Shown here: positions 16,579-24,395 of the stretch, in pieces
Numbering within the stretch: the first letter of the stretch is position 1
Layout: every line of letters starts with the position of its first letter
From: Gammaproteobacteria bacterium
Lineage (GTDB): Bacteria > Pseudomonadota > Gammaproteobacteria > Arenicellales > JAOTYS01
Reading direction: 5' to 3'
DNA length: 28,934 nucleotides
NCBI GenBank assembly: GCA_029861795.1
Contig: JAOTYS010000009.1
Location: 1-28,934, forward strand
The notes under the pieces: generated by a model
What the model saw: only the letters and a program-made list of their open reading frames with translations
Told to the model about the DNA's origin: nothing
The model's database searches: none
Translations under genes and position numbers: made by a program

Positions 16579-17250
16579 TTAGTTGTCCAGTCCGTAACGT
16601 TGTTTGGCCTCTTCGTACGAAAATGCCATTCCGTTGTTATCAAAGGCGAAGTAGGCAAGCGAGCTATGACGCTGTGAATAGTCGAATTTGAGATCGCCGA
16701 TGCCCTTCATTTTGCCTGAGGCCACTTCGGCTTCATAAAAGGTCCACCCTTCCGGCAATACGGTGCGTATATGCACCTCTTTATCGGTTACGGGATTACG
16801 GATGGGTTCTGTGACCGCAGTCACTACTTCGGGGACCGAAAGCCGAGCGGTACGTTTTTTGACGTCCCAATCGAATTCAATCGGTAAAAATAGAGGGTCG
16901 TGGAGGTGCTCGACGATGATGCTAAAGATTTGAAATATGGTGCCCTCAGGTTGACCCTCACCCGATAGAATCTTGAAGATTGCGTCGCGCTGCTCCTCGG
17001 TGGTGCGTTCTTCCAATATCGGTTGCATGTGGCCATCACCGTGGTGGATCGCACGAGGAAAATAAAAAGTCGCGGCGATGACCAGATCATCAAGTCGCAC
17101 GTCGCCGTAATGACCTTCATCGACCTTCATTGCGACGACGCCATCACAATGTCCTTGAGAAGGTGGGGCCATCGCCTCACATGGGCAGCCGTGATCGCAA
17201 CTACAGTATTCGAGCCATTTGCCTTGTAGAAACCAATGTGAATCTGTCAT
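16579..17250 (-). CDS. DUF1326 domain protein
   Basis: The product has 223 residues from the ATG at 17250; an upstream in-frame start at 17337 would add 29 residues of low-complexity character. The N-terminus carries the DUF1326 signature: W-x-L-Q-G-K-W-L-E-Y-C-S-C-D-H-G-C-P-C-E, then GHCDGVVAMKVDEGHYGDV. The Cys cluster (CSCxxGCPC plus GHC) could bind metal or iron-sulfur. The rest is mostly beta strands (AATFYFPRAIHHGDGHMQPIL, FDWDVKKRTARLSVP). No biochemical function is established for the family as far as I know. The region upstream holds REP elements. Confidence 0.8.
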   Translation of the reverse strand: MTDSHWFLQGKWLEYCSCDHGCPCEAMAPPSQGHCDGVVAMKVDEGHYGDVRLDDLVIAATFYFPRAIHHGDGHMQPILEERTTEEQRDAIFKILSGEGQPEGTIFQIFSIIVEHLHDPLFLPIEFDWDVKKRTARLSVPEVVTAVTEPIRNPVTDKEVHIRTVLPEGWTFYEAEVASGKMKGIGDLKFDYSQRHSSLAYFAFDNNGMAFSYEEAKQRYGLDN

Positions 17251-17344
17251 GGGAGAACCCCCCTCGTTTGATGTGGCCGGCGGAGTGCTTACTTCGCAAA
17301 TGATGCCATTAGGCCAACTAAGTCTCATTGTCGCCAAGTGTGAT

Positions 17345-17406
17345 GTACGCCTAAAGAGGCGTACCTACAAACTCGTTTTCTATTGTAGGTTCGCCTTCAG
17401 GCGAAC
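17345..17406. repeat. Inverted pair of REP elements
   Basis: The left element is on the minus strand: arms 17345-17351 and 17358-17364, with head CTAC at 17365-17368. The right element is on the plus strand: head GTAG at 17385-17388, arms 17389-17395 and 17400-17406. Both palindromes are perfect over 7 bp. The heads face each other across 16 nt, an arrangement resembling a REPIN doublet. The sequence family is the same as at 1-88 (GTAGGTNCGCC...GGCGNAC). Confidence 0.7.
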
Positions 17407-17498
17407 TCTAGGGCTCGACGATATTGATTATTCACCACTACACACCCCTGAACAAACCATCATTCTGCGGTACATAAATCCGTTCGCGTTAGCGCGTG

Positions 17499-17696
17499 TC
17501 AGGCGGTAACCGAGATAATGTGCGCTGGGGCTGCGAATTCCACCGATCCCTCTTCCTGAATCAACGAGGCCAACTCCCTCGGTGCTTCCTGCAGCAACTG
17601 TTCGTACTCTTCATCGTTGATCGAGTCGGCAAGAGTCCAACCCTTGATGTCAGTGAATATCCAAGCTTCAAAAGATTGTGTTACACCGTCCGCCAA
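17499..17696 (-). CDS. Small acidic ORF of unknown function
   Basis: The ORF has 65 codons with a TTG start, overlapping the end of the preceding minus-strand ORF by 16 nt in another frame. The product is acidic (DSINDEEYEQLLQEAPREL) with aromatic residues (FEAWIFTDIKGWTL) and ends AAPAHIISVTA. No family is recognised. The amino acid composition looks protein-like, unlike the opposing Cys- and Arg-rich plus-strand frame. It may be translationally coupled to the upstream ORF or be the frameshifted second half of one gene. Confidence 0.4.
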   Translation of the reverse strand: MADGVTQSFEAWIFTDIKGWTLADSINDEEYEQLLQEAPRELASLIQEEGSVEFAAPAHIISVTA

Positions 17697-17884
17697 AGAT
17701 TGAAGAGTCGATGCAACACGCTCGGTGTAGCTTCACGCTGGGACATCGGTTTTGACACCGGTTGTCCGGACTGGGACTGGTTGGGGTGCTGCCGCCGCTC
17801 CGCGTCGATGGCTGTGTGCGCTGCGGCAACTAACCAGTTGTACGGGCCCATCGGGGTTCCAAATTTGTTGGAGTCAAAAGTCAT
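17681..17884 (-). CDS. Small ORF of unknown function, divergent to the giant gene
   Basis: The ORF has 67 codons from an ATG at 17884 preceded by AGAGGA about 7 nt upstream, a usable ribosome binding site. The product starts MTFDSNKFGTPMGPYNWLVA with an amphipathic N-terminal part and a polar Gln/Ser-rich middle. No family is recognised. It is transcribed away from the 2,103-residue gene across a 193-nt gap rich in hairpins. Confidence 0.45.
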   Translation of the reverse strand: MTFDSNKFGTPMGPYNWLVAAAHTAIDAERRQHPNQSQSGQPVSKPMSQREATPSVLHRLFNLWRTV

Positions 17885-17969
17885 CGTCTTGTCCTCTGTT
17901 TAGCGGTTAGGTTAAGTGCCTGTTGGCTGACGGGCATTGTTGACTGCGCCCGTGAAATCCCCGGAGACC

Positions 17970-18044
17970 CGTCGATAAATCGACGATTTTTATCAATAAA
18001 AAATCATTAAAAGTGATAAACTGCTGACGAATCAGCAGTTTTTT
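17970..18044 (+). promoter_or_regulatory. Two consecutive hairpins with T-tracts in the leader of the giant gene
   Basis: Hairpin 1: CGTCGA (17970-17975), loop TAAA, TCGACG (17980-17985), then ATTTTTA. Hairpin 2: AAACTGCTGA (18018-18027), loop CGAA, TCAGCAGTTT (18032-18041), continuing to a T-run through 18044. Between them the sequence is strongly AT-rich, with TTTATCA and TGATAAA as a further inverted pair. Hairpin 2 has the form of an intrinsic terminator on the plus strand. No plus-strand gene lies just upstream, so the pair may attenuate the giant gene or insulate it from upstream read-through. Confidence 0.5.
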
Positions 18045-18064
18045 CGAGCTCAACCCATTGGTGT

Positions 18065-18070
18065 AGGAGG
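18065..18070 (+). promoter_or_regulatory. Strong ribosome binding site of the giant gene
   Basis: AGGAGG lies 7 nt before the GTG at 18078, a consensus Shine-Dalgarno at good spacing. It fixes the start of the giant protein and is far stronger than the sites of the other cyclase genes. Confidence 0.8.
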
Positions 18071-18077
18071 AGCAAGG

Positions 18078-21000
18078 GTGGGTTTACTTCGGCTGAATCT
18101 CCTCGGTCGCTTCGAAGCACGACTGCCCTCGGGTGAAGTGCGCGCCCTGCCTACCCGTAAGGCCGAGGCGTTGCTTGCCTATCTGGCGTTAGCGCCCGAC
18201 AAGCCTCATTCCCGGGAACGCCTGACAGGCCTAATGTGGAGTGACCGCAGCGAGGAACAGGCGCGCAATTCCCTGCGTCACGCGTTGAGCGCCCTGAGAA
18301 AGGCCTTGGATGGTCTAGACCCATCGCCGCTTATAGTCGAGCGGAGTTCCGTCACCGTCAACTCTGGAGAGATCGAAGTGGACGCGCTCGAACTCCAGCA
18401 CCTCACTCAGCAAAAGGAGCCCAATGCACTCGCTCGGGCGACAGCGTTATATCGCGGTGAGTTTCTTGAGGGCATGGTGATCAAAGATCCAGCCTGCGAG
18501 GAGTGGTTGTCAGCGGAGCGGGATCGGTGTCGCCGAATGGCCGTCAATGCGCTGGCACATTTGATAGCGCATCAACGCGAGGCCGGTGAGATCGATGCGG
18601 CGATTGAGACCGGTGAGCGGCTCGTAGTGCTCGATCCATTGCGTGAATCGGCTTGGCGTGAGCTCATGCGAGCATACGCTGAAACAGGAGAACGTAACCA
18701 AGCGCTCAAGGTTTATAAGCGTTGCTGTGAAGTGCTCGCAAGTGAACTTGGAGTCGAGCCCGAGGCGGAGACATCAGAACTTGACGCGACTATCCGAAAT
18801 GGCGCCGTCGCCACAAAGCCACCGGCTGCGATACCCGATTCCACGATAGCTGTCGCCATTCAAAGTTCCGAAGCCGGTCCTGCGTGTCCGCAGCTCGTAC
18901 GCTCAGAGAGACCTTCTGTGGTCGTGCTCCCAATTGTCAGTCTCGGTACTGAATCGGAGCAAGACTATTTCGCCGATGGTCTGACCGAAGACATCATCAT
19001 AAGCCTTGCACACTATCGGGAGTTGTTCGTCATCGACCAACAGTCCGCGTTCGCCTTTCGTGAGCAGGGATCAGATGCAGAGAGTTTCGCCCGTGGCTTG
19101 AGCGTCGACTATCTAACCAAGGGTAGCGTTCGCAGATCCGGCAGCAAGATCAGAATCTCGATGCAGCTGATTGAAGTCGCAACAGGTAGAACGGTATGGG
19201 CGGACCGCATGGACCGGGAGTTCAGCGATCTTTTCGTAATGGAGGACGAGGTTGTGAGCAAGATTGCATCGAGCCTCGTCGACCATATCGAGGACGCAGG
19301 TCGCACCCGAGCCGCGAGCAAACTTCCCGAAGACATGACAGCCTTTGAGTATGTGCTCAAGGCGCGCAGAGACGCGCTTAGTTATGACGCTGAGGAGAAC
19401 TTAACCGGGCGTCGTGGGCTGGAGGAGGCGATTGCACTTGATCCTGAATATGCCGGCGCATATGCATATCTCGCCTTGAGCTCTTTTATGGAGTTTGACT
19501 CGTCATGGTGCGAATCGCGGCGAGAAGCGCTTGAGCGCGGCGTCACGCTGGCTCGTAAAGCCGTTGCCCTGGATGAGTTTGACGCCAATGCCCAGGTGGC
19601 GATGGGTTGGGCATGTCTGCATCAGAAAAAATTCGATCTCGCCGAAGCCCACCTCGATCGAGCCATCGAATGCAATCCCAATCAGTATAACGCTTATTGC
19701 ACAAAGAGCTGGCTGTTTGCGATGACGGGGCGGCCGTCCGAAGCGATGATCTGTGGTACGACTTCGTTTCGCCTCAACCCCTTGGCGCCGGATGACTGCT
19801 TGTGGTCATTCGTAGTCGCTCATTACGTGGAAAAGCGCTACCAGGAGGCGCTCGAGGTGCTGGAGCGCATGCATGACTCCAATGCCCAAACGGAAGCCTG
19901 GCGGGCGGCGTGTCTGGCCCAGTTGCAGCGAGATGACGAGGCGAGTGCGGCCGCTGCACGAGCCATCGAACTAGGCGGGGAACTCATCCGACATCAGGAT
20001 TGGCTGCTGTCTTGGCCATTCAAAAACCAACGTGACCTGGAGCATCTGATCGATGGCTTATGCAAGTCGGGTGTGCTGGAAAGACCGACGGGTACCGACT
20101 ATCTAACGTCGGCGAGTGCAACGGAAAAGCTAGGGTTGCGGGAACAAACGACGCCTCCCCACAAGTCGTCCGTTGCTGTGCCATCTAATCGATTGCCGCG
20201 AAAGCTAGCGGCCATCCTGTGTGCGGATGTTGTGGGTTACAGCCGTCTTATGGGCGCTGACGAGCCAGGCACCCTGGAACGACTCAAGATGTATCGAAGA
20301 GAGTTAATTGATCCTACGATCGCTTCGCATAACGGGCGTATCGTTAAGTTGATGGGTGATGGTGCGTTGGTCGAGTTTGGCAGTGTGGTGGACGCGCTTG
20401 CCTGTGCCGTAGAAATTCAAAGCGGTATGAAGGAACGTAACAAGGATGAGTCAGCGGAACAACGCATAGAGTTCCGCATTGGGATCAATCTCGGGGATGT
20501 GATGATCGAGGGGGATGACATTTACGGGGATGGGGTGAATGTCGCGGCGCGATTGGAAGGACTTGCTGATGAGAGCGGTATCTGCATTTCTGAATCTGTT
20601 CATATCGCAGTGGGCAACAAACTTTCTCTAGACTACGAGGATATTGGAGAGCAGTCGATTAAGAACATCGTCAAGCCAGTGCGTGCCTATCGAGTGGTGA
20701 TTGAGTCGGAGAGGCCTAAGTCTTCCTCATCGAAAACGTCAGAGCTTGAACTCCCTGACAAGCCTTCGATTGCCGTACTTCCTTTTTCAAATATGAGTGG
20801 CGATCCCGAGCAAGAATATTTCAGTGATGGCATCACCGAAGGGATTATTCTCGGTTTATCGTGGTTCTCTTCGTTGAGGGTCGTGTCCCGTCATTCATCT
20901 TTTGCATTCAAAGGCGAAAACCTTGATGTGAAAGAGATCGGCAAGCAGTTGGGTGTTGGGTATGTGGTCGAAGGTAGCGTGCGCAAGACGCCGACCTTGG

Positions 21001-24000
21001 TGCGTATCACGGCGCAACTGGTTGATACCGGAACGGGCTCTCAGGTGTGGGGAAAACGTTTTGATTCCGATATTGAAAAGATTGTTTCGCTGGAGGACGA
21101 GCTAACCCGAACTATTGTCGCGACGGTAACTGGACGCATTGAAGCCGCTGGTCAAAAGACAGCAGTCCAAAAATCCGCCAAGGACCTGCGTAGTTACGAC
21201 TATTTGATGCGTGGGATGTACCATTGTTATCGCTTTACTCGCGATGACAATCGAAAGGCCCGTGAGTTGCTGGAGCAATGCATCGATCTGGACCCCGACA
21301 ACGCTAGGGCGCACCAGGAACTCTATTGGTGCAATATAACTGATTGGATGTCGAGATGGTCGAAGCGTCTCGACGAATCATTTGAACGTGCTCGATATCA
21401 TGCTTCCAAGGCCCTCGAACTTGCCCCTGACGATTCCAACGCACAGGCGGCCTACGCTGAGTGTGCAATTTTTCGAAGGGCTTACGAAGAAGCCGAGTTA
21501 CACGTCAATCGCGCCATCGAACTGAACCCCTATAATCCAGTCGCGCTTTCCGTGGCCTGCGATGTCCACATCGCCAAAGGAAATCTGGAGAAGGCGGTAG
21601 AACTAGCAGACACCTGCTTTCGGCTCGATCCGTATCATCCCTGGAGTTCCTGGGTTTTGGGAGCGGCTTATTTTGTGGCACGGCGTTACCAGGACGCGAT
21701 CGATGCTTTCCTGACGATGCCGAATCCGGTTGACGAGGTCAACGGATGGCTCGCCGCAAGTTATCAATGTCTAGGTGATGCCGATAACGCCACAAAGCAT
21801 ATGCAGCGCTACCTGAAGATCGCCCATGAGAGCATGGTGAATCCCCCAATAACAGAGGGGGAGTGGCGGGAACAGTGGCAGCGTGTTCAACCTTACAACG
21901 AAGAAAGTACAGAGCACTTTTTTGGGGCGTTACTTAAAGCTGGATTAGCAGAACATGTTCAGTCGTCCACATCCAATACGTCTGCCGATCACCCATCCAT
22001 TGCGGTATTGCTGTTCGAGAACTTAAGCGGCGACGCGGAGCAGGAGTATTTTGCCAAAGGCATGACGAATACCATCGCTACCGAGCTATCAAGAATTCGA
22101 TCTCTGATCGTTAAATCAGCTTTTTCCTACAAGGGCGATGGACTATCGGCACAGCACGTCGCGGAGGAAATGGGTGTGGACTACCTACTCAGGGGAACCG
22201 TTCAAAGGCAAGGTGATCGGGTGCGAGTGGCTGCGGAGTTTGTCGATGGCGAGACCGGTGTTAACAAGTGGTCCGAGCGTTTCGACCGTCGGGGCAAAGA
22301 TATTCTAGAAATTCAAGACGACATTGCTCAGGCGATCGTAGCAACCCTTTGGGGATACAAAGGAAGACTTCAGGAAGTGGAGTTCCAGCGTAGGGCTCAT
22401 AAAGCAACGCGAGATTTACAAGCCTACGATTTCGTTTTGCGTGGTGTGGCGCACAAGGATCGATTTACTAAAGAAGACAACGTCAAGGCGCATGCTTGCT
22501 TCAGCAAAGCGCGCAAACTCGACCCCAGCTATGCCGACGCTGCTTCATGGCTCTCGTGGATTCACACGATGGACGCCATGATGGGTTGGTCCGAAGATCA
22601 CTCAGCTTCTTTGCGGCAAGCGATAGACGTCGCCAAGCAAGCGATCGAACTTGATAGGTATTCTGATCTGAGCCATTGGGCGCTCGCGGCCGCCTATTTG
22701 GCCAGTAGGCAGCACGATCGAGCCCTTGCGGCCTACGACGCAGCGTTGGAGCTAAATCCCAATAACGCGGACATCTTGGCGGATAGGGCAGAGGCTCTGT
22801 ACACGAGCGGTAAGGCCGACGAAGCGATCACCTGTGTTCGGCAAGCGATGCAACTCAACCCATATCATCCCGAGTGGTATCTGTGGAACCTCGGCATCGC
22901 GTATTACGTGGCCAGGCAATACACCGATGCGGTTCAAACGCTTAATCAGATGACTAACCACAATCTTGACAGTCGGCTTTACCTCGCGGCCAGTTACGCC
23001 CAATTAGGACAAATCAAGGAGGCCGAGGCGGAAACGCGGTGGATTCTCGAAATTGATTCTGGGTTTACGCTGCAGAAGCTCTCCCATACCCACATGTACA
23101 AGAATCCGGTTGATATCGAGCATTTGCTCGACGGTCTACGCAAGGCTGGGCTGGCAGAACAAACGGATACGGGATCCGAGCCCATGCAAACTCTGGATAA
23201 ACCATCCATCGCCGTACTTCCTTTCACTAACATCAGCGGTGATCCCGATCAGTACTTCAGTGATGGGATAACCGATGACATTGTTACTAACCTGTCACGG
23301 TTTCGCGATCTGATCGTCATCGCAAGCCATTCATCCTTCGCGTACAAAGGCAAGGTTGTGAACATAAAAGACGTGAGCCAAGAACTAGGCGTTCGCTATG
23401 TTCTCGAGGGCAGTGTTCAAAAGTCAAACGACCGGGTGAGGATCAACGCGCAGCTTATCGATGGTTCTACGGGCAGTCACCTGTGGGCAGAACGCTACGA
23501 CCGGCGGCTGGACGATATCTTCAAGGTGCAAGATGAAGTGGTAGAGATGATCGTCGGCACGCTTGCGTCTGGTTATGGCGGGCGATTGCGCAAAGCATGG
23601 CAACGTCAGGCACAAGGAACAAGAGCGCAGAATGCTCAGGCTTTCGATTATTTTATGCGCGGCATAGATTCGGTTAATCACTTCACCAGCAAAACTAACC
23701 GGCGCGGGAGAGAATTCTTCGAGCAGGCGATCGAACTCGATCCCAACTATGCAAAAGCCTATGGGAAGCTTGCCTGGACGCACCTTCTTGACGCCACCGA
23801 GGGGTGGACCGAAGACTATGAAGGTTCGATAGAGAAGGGCCGAATGTTCGCGACCAAGGGAATCGAGAACGACGACGGCGAGTCCTGGGCCCACTGGGCA
23901 CTGGCTGCGTACTACGCATATATGTCGCGTCATGATCTTTCCCAGTCGGAGTTCGAAAAGGCAGTCGAACTAAATCCCAATGATGCCGATGTACTGACCG

Positions 24001-24389
24001 ATGTCGGTTTCTATCTGAGCTACGCCGGCAAAGCGGAGGAGGGTCTTGAGATTGCTCGCAAGGCCATGCGACTCAATCCGCACTATCCCGAATATTACGC
24101 GGCGCAGTTAATCCAAATTTACTTTGATGCTCGTCAATACGAGGATGCGATTGCCACCTCTGAGAGCCTGCGCAGTTTTGAGACAACTTTACAATGTTTA
24201 TATCTAGCGGCTAGTCACGGCGCGTTGGGGCATACCAGCGAAGCACAGAAAGCAATAGAGCGGGTTCTGACACTCGACTCACAGGCCACGATTCAAAAGT
24301 GGACAGATGTCAAAATGGCCCCCTATAAGAACCAGGAGGATCTGGAACATCTCCGCGAAAATCTCCGCAAGGCGGGGTTGCCGGAGTAA
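18078..24389 (+). CDS. Giant SARP-BTAD / FlgO-TPR / adenylate cyclase / three further FlgO-TPR modules protein
   Basis: The product has 2,103 residues. Residues 1-90 are an OmpR-like winged helix (LNLLGRFEARLPSGEVRALP, then RKAEALLAYLAL) and about 95-240 a BTAD helical domain, the layout of SARP activators. Module 1 is 277-668 (FlgO/TolB-N-like, then TPRs). A cyclase domain spans 704-875 with D717 and D761 (metal), K757 and D814 (adenine), N821 and R825 (catalysis), all intact. Module 2 is 892-1292, module 3 is 1305-1694 and module 4 is 1706-2103. Each module ends in the family C-terminal tail (SGVLE, KAGLAE, KAGLAE, KAGLPE), so three former C-termini are now internal. No membrane helix is evident. 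It probably integrates several inputs into cAMP synthesis and DNA binding. Module 3 lacks 2-3 residues and module 4 one residue of the usual FlgO pattern. The next cyclase follows after 6 nt. Confidence 0.9.
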   Translation: MGLLRLNLLGRFEARLPSGEVRALPTRKAEALLAYLALAPDKPHSRERLTGLMWSDRSEEQARNSLRHALSALRKALDGLDPSPLIVERSSVTVNSGEIEVDALELQHLTQQKEPNALARATALYRGEFLEGMVIKDPACEEWLSAERDRCRRMAVNALAHLIAHQREAGEIDAAIETGERLVVLDPLRESAWRELMRAYAETGERNQALKVYKRCCEVLASELGVEPEAETSELDATIRNGAVATKPPAAIPDSTIAVAIQSSEAGPACPQLVRSERPSVVVLPIVSLGTESEQDYFADGLTEDIIISLAHYRELFVIDQQSAFAFREQGSDAESFARGLSVDYLTKGSVRRSGSKIRISMQLIEVATGRTVWADRMDREFSDLFVMEDEVVSKIASSLVDHIEDAGRTRAASKLPEDMTAFEYVLKARRDALSYDAEENLTGRRGLEEAIALDPEYAGAYAYLALSSFMEFDSSWCESRREALERGVTLARKAVALDEFDANAQVAMGWACLHQKKFDLAEAHLDRAIECNPNQYNAYCTKSWLFAMTGRPSEAMICGTTSFRLNPLAPDDCLWSFVVAHYVEKRYQEALEVLERMHDSNAQTEAWRAACLAQLQRDDEASAAAARAIELGGELIRHQDWLLSWPFKNQRDLEHLIDGLCKSGVLERPTGTDYLTSASATEKLGLREQTTPPHKSSVAVPSNRLPRKLAAILCADVVGYSRLMGADEPGTLERLKMYRRELIDPTIASHNGRIVKLMGDGALVEFGSVVDALACAVEIQSGMKERNKDESAEQRIEFRIGINLGDVMIEGDDIYGDGVNVAARLEGLADESGICISESVHIAVGNKLSLDYEDIGEQSIKNIVKPVRAYRVVIESERPKSSSSKTSELELPDKPSIAVLPFSNMSGDPEQEYFSDGITEGIILGLSWFSSLRVVSRHSSFAFKGENLDVKEIGKQLGVGYVVEGSVRKTPTLVRITAQLVDTGTGSQVWGKRFDSDIEKIVSLEDELTRTIVATVTGRIEAAGQKTAVQKSAKDLRSYDYLMRGMYHCYRFTRDDNRKARELLEQCIDLDPDNARAHQELYWCNITDWMSRWSKRLDESFERARYHASKALELAPDDSNAQAAYAECAIFRRAYEEAELHVNRAIELNPYNPVALSVACDVHIAKGNLEKAVELADTCFRLDPYHPWSSWVLGAAYFVARRYQDAIDAFLTMPNPVDEVNGWLAASYQCLGDADNATKHMQRYLKIAHESMVNPPITEGEWREQWQRVQPYNEESTEHFFGALLKAGLAEHVQSSTSNTSADHPSIAVLLFENLSGDAEQEYFAKGMTNTIATELSRIRSLIVKSAFSYKGDGLSAQHVAEEMGVDYLLRGTVQRQGDRVRVAAEFVDGETGVNKWSERFDRRGKDILEIQDDIAQAIVATLWGYKGRLQEVEFQRRAHKATRDLQAYDFVLRGVAHKDRFTKEDNVKAHACFSKARKLDPSYADAASWLSWIHTMDAMMGWSEDHSASLRQAIDVAKQAIELDRYSDLSHWALAAAYLASRQHDRALAAYDAALELNPNNADILADRAEALYTSGKADEAITCVRQAMQLNPYHPEWYLWNLGIAYYVARQYTDAVQTLNQMTNHNLDSRLYLAASYAQLGQIKEAEAETRWILEIDSGFTLQKLSHTHMYKNPVDIEHLLDGLRKAGLAEQTDTGSEPMQTLDKPSIAVLPFTNISGDPDQYFSDGITDDIVTNLSRFRDLIVIASHSSFAYKGKVVNIKDVSQELGVRYVLEGSVQKSNDRVRINAQLIDGSTGSHLWAERYDRRLDDIFKVQDEVVEMIVGTLASGYGGRLRKAWQRQAQGTRAQNAQAFDYFMRGIDSVNHFTSKTNRRGREFFEQAIELDPNYAKAYGKLAWTHLLDATEGWTEDYEGSIEKGRMFATKGIENDDGESWAHWALAAYYAYMSRHDLSQSEFEKAVELNPNDADVLTDVGFYLSYAGKAEEGLEIARKAMRLNPHYPEYYAAQLIQIYFDARQYEDAIATSESLRSFETTLQCLYLAASHGALGHTSEAQKAIERVLTLDSQATIQKWTDVKMAPYKNQEDLEHLRENLRKAGLPE

Positions 24390-24395
24390 AGGAAT

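Noticed and set aside
1..17406. CRISPR array suggested by repeated palindromes
   Set aside because: Only two to four palindromes in irregular orientations, no regular spacers and no cas genes; they fit REP elements better.
17496..17903. Plus-strand ORF of 135 codons opposite the two small minus-strand ORFs
   Set aside because: No ribosome binding site, Cys/Arg-rich composition without any domain, and it opposes a minus-strand start with a good Shine-Dalgarno.
18078..24389. Nonribosomal or polyketide megasynthase as the explanation for the very long frame
   Set aside because: No carrier, condensation or ketosynthase motifs; the length comes from four repeated FlgO-TPR modules plus SARP and cyclase domains.
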